Source: Elysia marginata (lineage: Eukaryota; Mollusca; Gastropoda; Plakobranchidae). From it: DNA of 27,172 nucleotides. Below the pieces are notes generated by a model. It did no database searches. It worked only from the letters and a program-made list of their open reading frames with translations, and was not told the origin of the DNA. The stretch is taken from positions 321,213 through 348,384 of the forward strand of contig BMAT01002305.1 of the NCBI GenBank assembly GCA_019649035.1. Direction: 5' to 3'. How positions within the stretch are numbered: position 1 is the first letter of the stretch; each line of letters begins with the position of its first letter. A program made the position numbers and the translations under genes. This document shows positions 10,311-22,300 of this stretch, one piece after another.

Positions 10311-13300
10311 CTATGAGATCAAGATCAAAAAGAGAAATTTGAGGTAGCAAGGAATCTAAAATTAGGGTTATTAGCAATAAAAATATTTGTTTTGCTTCAG
10401 CCTCATGTGGGATATTGAACTTACTGGATACACCAAATTTCTTATTATTGGAATTTTTTTTTAATCTGCCAAAGCATGAAGAAAGCTCTTAAACTCAGTA
10501 AATTTCTTATTAATTTACCAAAGGATGCAAAAAGCTCTTAAACTAAGTGAAATACTATAATTTCTTTAGTTTTTCATTTCGTTGTCAGTACAAAGAAGCA
10601 CAGTCACATTTCAGATATTTCAAACAGGGATAATTTAAATATTTGCTTGATTTGAACTATATTCAGATTAACAACTTAATTTTTCTTCAGTAATGTAGAC
10701 TAATAATTCAGCTTTTTTATAATCTAAGTCGAATTTTTTTTAACAAATTTTGTTTAAGGATAAGTTTTTTTTAAGAATTTCAGGTTTGTCTACGTACGAC
10801 TTTCTTTGTATTTTCCATGACAGGACAATTAAGTGCAGTAATGATGCAGTAAGGTGTATGTCTGTATACAGCCACTATCACCAGTTTAAAAAACTAAACA
10901 GTGATGGTATCAATATTATTTAATTATTTTTTTTACCTAGCTATCATAGTTTCCTCATACCAAATGAACCTCTACAATAATGTAAAGGATTTTTTTTTTT
11001 AAATAAAAGCTCGACCAGCTTCATATAATTATAATTTTTCAAATTAAATATCTTAATTCCTGATAAACAAATAGGGAAGAAAAAGCTTTCTATTAGAGCA
11101 CACTAAACACACAGACATTAATACCATGACGAAGGACAACTGAATGTGGCTTGCAGTATAACAAAGCAAATATGGCAAAACTCACGTTTCATGTTTGAAA
11201 ATGAGGAGGGGGTAAAAGATTTAACAGACAAATAAACACAAATAAAATGGTTGCCGAAAAAGGGATGGAAAATAGGCTTTAAAAGAGTCTACTCTAGATA
11301 GAGTGAGAAAGCCTGCAACACCACTTGAATCAGTGTACCTCTAACAAATGGCTTCTATGCCAAGGTGGTATCAGCTTGTAAGCATCTTTATCTTTTGTAA
11401 CAAAATCAACCAGCCTGAAATATAGAAACAGAACAAACAAAAAAAAACACTGTTACAAAAAACCAGATGAAGCTCTTCAGATGCCTGTTTGCTCACATGA
11501 GTGGGTTGTTTTCATCACAGAAAAAAATAGAAACAGCCTAAGCTATGAAGCCAATTCACTAAGCTGACATTACGTAAGAAATGTGTGTTTTCTGCATACC
11601 AGTGTTATTGCTGTTTTTATAAGGCTTCATTAAAGTACACTACATTAAGTATTTGACCAAGATTAAAATATACCACAAATTATGGTGTCTTAGAAAACAA
11701 TGTTATCATTATTGCAATTATGATTTAACAAAGTAATCTTTGTCATTTGTGATCAACCTCTTTATTTCTTGCTTTTTTGAGTTGTGTGTTGTATACCTCT
11801 TTTTGAGATTGGTTCTTTGCAGGTAGTATGGAAGGTTGTAGACTTTCACTCTGGGCTCTGAGCAACATTGTTGATAGTAGTCAGCAAGCTGTATGTACCA
11901 ATCCTTCCTCAATGCTTCTGTGCTGAGAAGAAGACTATTTACCGCCTGTAAATAGCAAAAAAAAGAAAGCAGAGACCCATAGTTTATAGCACCAGAATGC
12001 CAAAAAAAAAAAAAGAAAAAAAAGTGTTTATAAATCTAATGCCTAACCCATTTTATTGCTCAAAGTGTTTATATGTTTCACGAGGGTGGATGAGGGCGGG
12101 AAGGGTGACCAAACTTCTAAGTGACCAGTTTTAAAGACAGCTTACCCTTAATTCAATAATTCAGAAAGGTTGTGTCAACATGGTAAAAATTGTGTTTTTG
12201 TAACCCTATCTACGCACGGGGGGAGGGGGGTACAAAAGTGCCCCAGTAGGTCGTTTTTTTATGTCTTATTCATGTAAAAATTTGGAAAATAAACTCGGAA
12301 ACTTTGTGTCTTCGTAAAAAAATGGTTTCAAAATGCTTTGCATTATTGGTTTGGCAAATAGATTTAAAACATACTGACCAGTGGTCACTGCTTCTTTTTA
12401 TGCAATCTAGAGCATCATGGGGTACTTTTGTCAATCCAATTTATGTAGAGGAAAAAACATAAGTTTTCTTATCTGCATCAGGGGTTCTTTTTGCCACCCC
12501 CACATTCAAAGAGCACCAATTAGAAATATGGGATTTAAATTATGCCAAAGGCAAGCAATTCTCAGCCATTCCACTACAGGTCTATTTGAATCCCTTGCTA
12601 TTTAACTACAGTCCAGTTCATAGAATTCAAACATGGGAAACTTGAAAAAATTGCTTAACTCTAACTATGATATTCATATTTCGAGTTTTATGCCCCACTT
12701 ATACAAGTAATCTATACTATAGAGTCAAATTTTGTTCCCAGGGGGTTTAAAATATTCAAAGTTAGCTGCATTATGTATTCATCATTAGTAGGCATCAAAA
12801 AATTTATATTGATAACGATTTATGTGAAAGAGACTATGTACTCCATCAGAAAGATAAAAGTGAATTTTACTCTAAAATTTTTAGACTAAGTAAAAGTTAA
12901 ATTTTGCGCCAATAAGGTTTGGAGTATCCAAACTGTAATGAACCATCATTACTGAACGCACATTACAGTGCCTCCACTAACTATTCTCTAATTACTTTAA
13001 ACACAGCCTGATGAGCAAATGTGACTGTGTCATCCACAACCATGGAGACCCTCAGGTAAGGTTTCAGTGTTCTCCTGGCCTGTGCCCAGTACATGAGCGG
13101 TAGCTCCTCCTCGGTCTGGAGATCTCCACATAGTCTGAGCAGGCTTTGGCTAGGGAGCCCTCCAGATCGGGAGCAAGCCACCAGACATAGTACCTACAAA
13201 AAAAAAACAAATTATTTAAGTCACACTTGGTCATTACAGTCATTAACAGGTGCTAGGCAAGCAGGTAACTACAGTAAAGTTCATATAATTTGAATCTTTG

Positions 13301-16300
13301 ATACTTTAAGTATTTGTCTCCACTGCAGGATGAATGCGTCTTAAGACAGAAACTCTTTATTCCAAAGAACACCATTTTACGGTCAAAATTTTTTTTTCCT
13401 CTGTTTTTATATTAACAAAAGTTTTAATACGGTCTCAGAAAATACTGATTATTTATCAAATTGTTAGGTTTAGAAGCTCAAAAGAATGTCTTGTTCAAAA
13501 AAGCAAAACGTTTAAACAACAACATTGTGACATTCTTCCTGGATGTGAGACATCTGCTTCATTCAAACTTAGTTCAGAAAGTCAATTTTTTTTCCTGCTT
13601 TTGTGATTTATACTGATAATTCAGTTTTTGGATTTGAAGTCAAATTTGGTTTTCATGGGGTTCAAAATACTCACACCGGACTATAAGTTATGATTGACAA
13701 ATTTCACAGGAAAAAAAATTTTCAAAGGAAAACAATTTTTTTACTTACTTGCAAGCACTGTCAACTTATGACTTATTCCACCTTTGCCTCTCAAATGAAG
13801 CTTTATGAGAAAAAAAAAGCAACAGTATTCCTTGACCCTAGCAAAATTAAATAATATATGAATGACTCTGACCCTTTTCATTTTTTTAATTCAAAATCTG
13901 ACACTCAAAAAGAAAAGAATACTTGTTTTTAATATATTTCTTTTTAAAAGTTAACAACTCTCACGACCAATTTCAATGAGTCCGATGTCGCAATTTTTAC
14001 ATTACAAGGCACTGGGTGTTTTGAACAGTGTAGTTTTCCAAGCTGATTTTGATATAAAATATGTCTTGCAACTAATCAAAATTAGTCTTAAGTCAGAATT
14101 GGAAGGTTGTCAGTTATTGAAGTCACAGAAGAGCTTATTTTCTCTACTTTCAGTTACAACAAACGGAAAAGCTCTATCACACTTGTGTATGATGTTATAG
14201 TGATTTGAAGTCAGCAGGGTGAGGTCTTTTAAAATTTCAGAAAAAAAAGAGAAAATTGCATTTAAAGTTTAGACGACTATAAAGGTGAAGAGACCTTAGC
14301 AACCACACTTATTAAAATTAAACACATAAAACATATAATTTCAACATAAACCAGGAGTAAAAACTGTTCAGAAATTATTCTAGTCGCATTATCTCTAATA
14401 AAATAATTTCGACTTCTGAACACCGAGTCAACTTTGAAAGCCTACATCTCAAAACTAAGCCATTCAACTTACGACTCATTTGGACAGAATGAAAGACATA
14501 TAAAGAAAAAGAGGAACAAATTTACATTTCTTGGCGTTTCCTCAAATTAAAATTTTCAACATCCAACTTGTTTAAACTGGTCGGGCAACAGATAAAGAAA
14601 GTAAAGAAAGCAGGGCAATTTGAATTACAAGCTAAAAAAACTTTTTTTTTTCTAATTTAGTATACGGTATATTCTTTCAATTAAAAGTGAGATATAAAAA
14701 TTCATTTTATTTGCATTTACAAATGCTGACGGATAATATTTCTAAATTTTGTTTTGTTTTATGTATTTGTATTCCAAAATACATTACCTTTTTGATAAGG
14801 CCTTGTTCATTATCTTCCTGAATCAACCGACCAAGAACTTGAACCAAGAATTCATCTAAAGAGTGAGGGAAACTTTCAATCCTGTCAGCCATCAAACGAA
14901 AGTCACCGAAAACGCGCAGTTCTTCAGCCATTAGCATCACCCACAAAGGGCTGTCTGCCGTTGTGTCCTTGATAATCTTTTCTACCTGACCTGGCTCAAG
15001 TTTCTGAGAGCAATAAAAAAGGCAGTTCAAAGACCTATTGAAAAGTTTGTAACAGTTTTAATAATGGTACAGCCATAACAGCTTGCATCCAAAAACAATA
15101 AAAACGTGTAAATTGTAGTACAGAAATAACAAGAGAAAACTGTTTCATGCACAGTTCTATTTTCTTTGTTATCTCGATCGACACTGTTTGCCTTCAAGAA
15201 TTGGCAAAAATATGAGGTGAACAAAAAGCCTCATATTTGGGACGTAAAGCCACATGAAATGGTCCTTATTTAAGTCAGATAAGGAAATCAGATTGCCAAC
15301 TAACAGCACTACATGAATTCCCATCTTAAGATAAACTTTAATTAAAAAAAAATAAAGTGAAGCTGTTTCTTGTGCGAATGACTTGTCAGGAATGCCAAAT
15401 GCTTAGGAAACAGAAATGAGCTACCCATTGCAACTCCAAATAAAACGTGTGTCACAGACATCTGTTGTGTAACAGTTTATTATTCTTGTTTTTGTAATAC
15501 TGCTGGGGACACCTAAATTACAGTGTCTCAGGTATGGTTTTCTCTACAGATACTAAACTTAGATTATCACTATCAAAAAAGGTGAAGATTAATAATCACA
15601 TACAACCAGAAAATTTTCAACAAATGAAAAAAAAAAGGAAAAAACCCCAAAGATTTATGCATCCCTGCTCAATGATTGTAAATCTTTACCTTACCTTGCA
15701 AAAATTTCCCAGGTATGTTGTCATTATCTGTTGCAGATGCTGCTCGGGCAAAGGATCTAAATCCAGCTTAAGCACAGGGTACTCAAATAGCCTGGAGGCT
15801 GTTGGGCGGTGTAGGCTGGTGCTTACAATGCAACGCACATTGTGCGGAAATGTAGGGGGAAGCCAGGACAGATGGTCCAAGGCGCTGTTACCCTCCAGCT
15901 TAAACCAACAAAAAAAGGGGAAAAAGGAAAACAGACATGAGTACATTGATCTTTGACCAATTAGGTGCTTTCAGCTAAAGGTCATTGAGTCATAAAAAAA
16001 CAGGCCAAGAAGAATTAGGGCACATGACCCATAAATGTGAGTCAATCTCTACAACGCTTGTATCTCCCCAGGCCACTATGTTTCTACTCAAAGAAACTAA
16101 TTGTGGTTTAAATGACGAGCACAAGTTAGAAAAGTTTCTGCTCATGTTGAAAGGAATGATCCTTGCTTTTATTCTTATAATGTTTGCTGCCGTTTAAACA
16201 GTGAATTGCAATATTGCCTTTTCAAGCAGTGCCTGAATTGGCTCAAGACATATTAAATTCGGTAGGCCTGCTCTGTTATCAAAGATTTAAAATAGATATA

Positions 16301-19300
16301 TTGGAGTTTATATTTTTCCAGCCTTGCAACAGAATATGTTTCTTTCCTTTCCCTAATTATTTCATAACAGTATATCTTCTCCTAAAGATGACTCTGTACC
16401 ATTCTTTCACATGGTTGATATATGGCATTTTTTTTTTAAATGTGGCTGTAATGATGTTTAGGACATCTTTTGTTGATGTTGCCAAATTCAAGATGTTGTT
16501 TTGAGACACTGGTGGTTTTCGTAGGTTACTTTACAAGCCCCTAAAATTTAAGGTTTTACTTTTACAGGACTACCAAGACCAATTATACCAATTATAGTTT
16601 TTACTTGACATAGCTGAAACGTTCTATTGATTCTTCTAGAACATTCCATGCAAATTAAGTAACCTTTGCATAGAAGAAGAGTCATAATTTTATCACTTAT
16701 TGTGAGAAAACGTTAAATATTTCAAAACAAATTCAGAGAAAGTTTATATATATATCATACATTTACCTTTTTCCCCATTTGCTGATTAGCTTAGGAAGGA
16801 GTTAGGGAAAAACTGTTATGACCTAAATTTTTTTTTTTAAATGCTTAAATTCATGGTCAAAGACGAATTTCTTTAAAGGCTATCTATTTCTATCACACAA
16901 ATATTTCATGGGGTGCTAGTAGTTCTAGAACAGAGGCTATAAACAAAACTTTTTTAAACCTGATTACACATAAATACATTTGTTTTAAAAATTAAGATGT
17001 AAATATCAAAAAACAAAAAACATGTATTTCTCAAAAAACAAAAATAGTATGAGGGTCAGAAAAAATGTACATCAATTGAGGTTGCTACTATGCTGTTGAG
17101 AATTTATGCTTCAAAATCATATTGGCATGTATAATACGTGGTAATAGGAGGACAAGAAGCAACATTATTAAAAACTTCATAATGAGAGATAAAGTGGAAC
17201 CTCTCAATTGAGACCCCCTAATTAAAAACCACCCCTTCTATGTGACTTTAAATTTAAGGACCTGCCCTTATACGGGTATGGTAATTTACCCCTGAGTAAA
17301 GACCTCCCCCACCCCATTATAAGACCTGTTTCTACAAACATTGTACCAGCTTTTTATTCCGCGGTTCCACTATATATAGTATACAGATATAACTGCAGAC
17401 AAGAAAATATAAAGCTTAACATTTAACAAAGTGTCATTGAAAATCTCACTGTGTAGAGTGACCCAAACAGCTATTGGGAATGACACTAGAGCGCATATTA
17501 CAGTTCCTGTCCGAAAAATTCCTCTTAGAAGTGAATTGCCTACAGGCAAGAACAATAATTTTGTCCTCTATTCTCATTCCAAATAGGCCAGTACAAGTTT
17601 ATCTCAGACTCTTCATGACAGATATTTTTTTTCCACGAAAAAGCTTTTCTTTTTAGTCTTATGTTTTAGGACATACGAAAAGTACCAAGAGTTAGTACAA
17701 GAGCCATCAAGAATATTTTACTCGACATCCCTGACAAATAAGCACCTTACTTGGTCTAGTGCATCAATGCAAATCACCAAAGTTTTATCTTGCATTTTGC
17801 GAAATGAACTCAGGGCTTTGCACAAAAGTTTCTGAAAGTGGGCGACATTGTGAGATTCTTTGTTGCTTTCATTTGCTTCACCTGTGGGAGAGAGAAAAAT
17901 ACAAAACAAAAAAAGCAGTCATCAGTTTCATTGTTTACAAATGTCTTGCAGTCTGTCCAAATGAGTCATAAGTCGAAAAGCTTAGTCTGGAGATATAGGC
18001 TTAAAAGTTTAGTGGGTGTTCAGGAATTGAAACTTTTTTCATTTTAGATATTGATGCTTTTACCACTTCTAAACAGTTTTCACAGCTAATTAATGTTCAA
18101 ATTTTATTTTTTAAGTGTTTAATTTTAGTTGGTACGGTTGCTAAGGTCTCAATACCTTTACAGTTGTCTAAACTTTGAATGCTGTTTTCTCCCCTTTCTG
18201 AAATTTCATAAGTCTTGACCCTGCCCATTTCAAACGGCTATAACTTCATACAGAAGCATGTTAAAGCTTTTCTGTTTGTTTTATTTGAAAGTAGAGAAAA
18301 AAAAAGCTTTTCTGGGACCCCAATACCTCACTTCCTTCAGATTTCGACTAAAGATTCATTTGGACTGGTTGCAAGACAACTGATGTTTTAAGTTCTGAAT
18401 TAAAATGGCTTGCAATATGCAGTTCAAGATTTCCTTTCTATTTAGGGAAGGCAAAACACAACGCATTATTTATTTTGTGCCGTACATTTTTTGCATGTTG
18501 CATTAGAGTATAAAAACACAAGGTCTTTATAAAACTATTACCTTAATACCAGAATCAGGCGTTTCTTTATGAATAAGACATGTGGAAAGTTATATTATAA
18601 TAAAACTTCAATGAAAAAGAGAAAAAAAATATCACTAGAACATAAAATCAAAAAGTATAAAGAAAAAAAGAGAGTTTTTACAAAGCATCAAGTTCAGGCT
18701 AGCATTTGCAACGTACTGTGCCTTTCTTAACTCGCCAAATAAGGATTCCAGAGAAACGGCTCTATATATGGCATTTTCTTTTTGAAATTTTGACTGGTGT
18801 TTTGAGCTCAAGAGGTCAAGAGAAAGGGTTGAAATTTGAACAGTCAATAGATCTTATTTTAGACTGCAAAGCCAGGCTTACTGCAGTGTTAATGCAAAAC
18901 AGTTAACTGCTTACTGAAGTAAAGTCACTCAGAACGTTTTAAAGAGTCATATCACTACAGTGATAAACACCTCTCTCTAACGTACACATCCACATTCTCT
19001 CTTTCCCATCAGAATCCTAAGGCATCTTGACACATATCTAAGCCTGTATATTGCTAAAATTGTTGATCAACACATAGACTCCAGCACACACCCATACTTT
19101 AACACTATCAGTGGTATCCATGGGTGAACCATCTGACGTTTGCTACCCAACTGTCCAACAGTTTGGTGAGAGTCTACCCACTAAACGATGTTTCATTTTC
19201 AGTTTTGTCTATAGCCTAGACCTAGACTTGACTTGGTCAAGTCATTGCAAGTTTGTGATTTGAGTATTATAGATCTAAGAAACCAGCTTTCTCTTTTTAA

Positions 19301-22300
19301 GGTCAAATTACAAAAGAAGAAAAAAGACATGAAAATATTGTGGTTTAAAGGCAGTGGCTTCCAAAACCTTTTCATTTCAGCCCAAGAAACAATAAAAAGA
19401 CAAAGAAGGATTTTAGATGAACAGGTGATTTCCATTCCTTTTGTTTTTTTGTTGTTTTTTTTTTCTTCCAATTAGCCACTTTGGGTTTAAAGAAATTCAA
19501 CTGTATTAAACACAGAAGTAAACCAAAAGCTTTCAGGGAAACAAAAAATGCCTAGAGTTTATAATTTAGAGGATGCAAGCTGCTGGGCAAAAAAATTATA
19601 AGCTCACTTTCTTCATCACCAGTAGTAGGTACCAAAGCTTTGAGGAGACTTTGAAGAAGCACCTCCACACTAATACTGGAAGGGGTACTTCCAACCATAT
19701 GATAAAAGATATTTCTGTTTTCCTGGAAGAATTACAAAAGAAAACCACCTTTAAGATAACTGTTAATTTAGAAAAAAAAAACATAAGTAAAACCAACGAT
19801 CTCATGTAAAAATTGAACCATAAAATTTAAGGGGGGGGGCGGCACCTGGGAGTGATTTTCTACATTATCAACAGGAGCTTGATTAAACTATTACCACCGT
19901 GTTCAGCACCTTTGAAAATGTAAGATTCGATATGAAAAAAAAAATTTTTTTCATGGTTGCCATGGTAACGCCGCCATATTGGATTTTGGGACCCCAAAAT
20001 AGCTAAATTTCAAAATCTATCTTCTCCTACAATTCTCAACCAAATGATAGAAAATTTGAGAAATAAGCACTCCTGTAGGATCACTACAAACTAATAGAGA
20101 GCTTTTTTCGATAATGTAAAAAACTTTTTTTATACATAATTTTTATTATAATACATAACAGAAAAAGGGCAGCAACTCATTTTTGCTAATAAAAACACAT
20201 TTTTCTCAAAAACAAAACAAAAAATTAGAAAAAACGCTCTATTAGTTTGTGCGTCATACCAAACCACAACATCATACCAACTTTTAGAACAATTGGTCAG
20301 TTGGTTTAGGAGGAGATAGAATTTTGGTGCAAAAAAGTAAGTTTTGAGATAATTGCGTTTGAAAGTTATGCAAACAAAATCAGCAAAAATGTGTGATTTT
20401 TCCTCAAATAAACACCCGTAACCTGCATAATGGCCCGTCCTTTCCAGTTTCCTATATCTTCAATAATTTTTTCCAGCCTCATTGGGTATTTTTGTCCACC
20501 TTTGGGGCTGCTATTGTAATTTCCGAGTGCTTTTGTAAAGCCTGATATCTTACTGTTGCTCATACATGCGCGTGCGAAGCGGGAACTGTACATCCCAATC
20601 TCTTAGAAGTTGGCATGAAACTTATCACTGGCTAGTCCTGAAGTCTGATCGTGCTTTGGAGACACCAAACATTAGTAAACATTCAGGCTAGCGCAGTGCA
20701 AAGTTTCACTAGCAGGCCTGGCCTACAAGGTTACCTTGCGCGTGATATTATTATACTGTGCTAGCGTCTCCTTGCTTTCATGAACGGGCCTACACCGAGC
20801 GCTTGAATTTAAGCAAAAAAACCAGAAGTTTGAGGTATAATCTACATGTTCGGGGTGAAAAAATTGCTATTTTTGCTCACCCTGCTGCCGCAAAATGGTG
20901 ATTTTAGGTCACAAAAATGCTCAAATCACTTATTTTTTGTGCTTTTCATACAGAGCAATGGTTGAAGCATCTGAAAAAAGCAGTTTTGAAAATTCGGTTA
21001 TCCGACCCCTAAATGGTCATTCCAGGTGCCGCCCCCCCCCCCCCCTTAATGTAAGATAAAATTGTCTTCATTTCATGTGCAGAGTAAGGCTTTTTTCTCA
21101 TCTTTTTCACACCAATCAAAATTTTTTTTTTTATATATTTAAGAAATGTAACTTAATATACTCTTTGATGTAGGACCTTTTATATTTTCAATAAGAAGGA
21201 TAGACTTTCACCCTTTTTTACAGCATGAAAAAAAAATTCATCGTTGTTATTGCTAGGAAACAAACATGTAATATTATCACAAAATGAGTCTAGTAAGTTG
21301 CGGACTTTTCACATAGAGAGATATGTAAACTGTTTGAATGTTTACTTAGAAACCCTTCAAAGCAGGGACAGAAAGTATATGACCCAAGATATTGTATTTG
21401 GAGGACAAACACAAATATCTTGTCTTAGGGTGATGGAGTTTGATGTTGCAGTTTTCACTTTTAAAGAAGTTGCTGTTTTAAACAAGACATTTTTCTAAGC
21501 TTTAATACGAAAAATTTTTTAATGAAATTATCAATGTTTCGCGAAAAGTAATTCAAACTTTTGTAAATTCAAAGTACAGATAATAAGAAGAAAAGATAGA
21601 CATTTAAATGGGTTTTCTCTAAAACTCAATTTCCTAACCAGACTCATTCAACTTGGACGCAAGATAAAAAAAAGGTTTCATACAACAAAGGATTAGAAGA
21701 AATCGTCAATCAATTTAGCAGCCATCCTTACTAATTGTATTATGGCTTTCTATATCATAAACAAGATTATATACTTTCAAAATATAGCAAGAAAAGTTTT
21801 TCTCAAATTTGACCCTTTGATATAAAATGTCAATTTTCTCCACATAAAGCAGCTCAGCTCAATTTGAGACGCTGCTCCACAATATACCTTCAGGCAGTTT
21901 TCAACAAAATAGGACAGTAGAGCAGATTTCCCTTGGCCACTCTGGCCTTCCACAACGCAGACTTTACTGTCATCCTCTTGTAGATCCCAGTCTTCTGCTT
22001 TTCCTTTGAATCAAGAAAATGAACTTCATAAACTAAACGAATCGCAAGCAGTTAGCACATTAAAAAGTAGCGGAAATTTTCATAATTCTAATAGAGTAGA
22101 CCATACGGTATTAGTGTTCAAAAGCTGTCCCAATAAAATCTTTGATGAACCCATTAAAAACAACTTTTTAGTCATAATGTGCTGTTTTTTTTTAATTAAC
22201 TCTTCATCTTTAAGTTCTGACTTCTCAAGCTTTCGAGGTATTTTTTAAAGTTTCAAAAGTCTTAAGTTTGCTCATTTTTATACTTTACAGATGAAGGAAA

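Larger units (their letters stand above)
19827..21049. mobile_element. TTAA-flanked non-autonomous DNA transposon (piggyBac- or Kolobok-like)
   Basis: A 1.2-kb insert in the intron between exons 6 and 7. Both ends read TTAA, then a G run (9 on the left, 14 on the right strand-corrected) and the shared inverted sequence GCGGCACCTGG, with weaker match for about 10 bases more. A TTAA target duplication is typical of piggyBac and Kolobok superfamilies; the G-rich terminus fits neither closely enough to choose. No transposase is visible. The longest internal frame (20366-20593, minus, 75 codons) matches nothing I know. The element is richer in CpG than the flanking intron, suggesting recent insertion. 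Confidence 0.8.

Noticed and set aside
12981-12995. In-frame TAG four codons past exon 11 as the true end of the gene
   Set aside because: Exons 12 and 13 continue the family pattern in phase from the donor at 12994-12995.
15534-15956. 140-codon plus-strand frame
   Set aside because: Antisense to exon 9, which carries conserved NACHT motifs on the minus strand.
18635-18847. Minus-strand frame with LESLFGELRKAQYVANASL
   Set aside because: It looks protein-like, but exon 7 joins exon 8 in phase without it, its upstream side holds a TAA, and no clear acceptor-donor pair fits.
19573-19809. 78-codon plus-strand frame
   Set aside because: Antisense shadow of exon 7.
20366-20593. 75-codon minus-strand frame in the TTAA element
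   Set aside because: No transposase motif seen; too short to claim a gene, though it may be worth a search.
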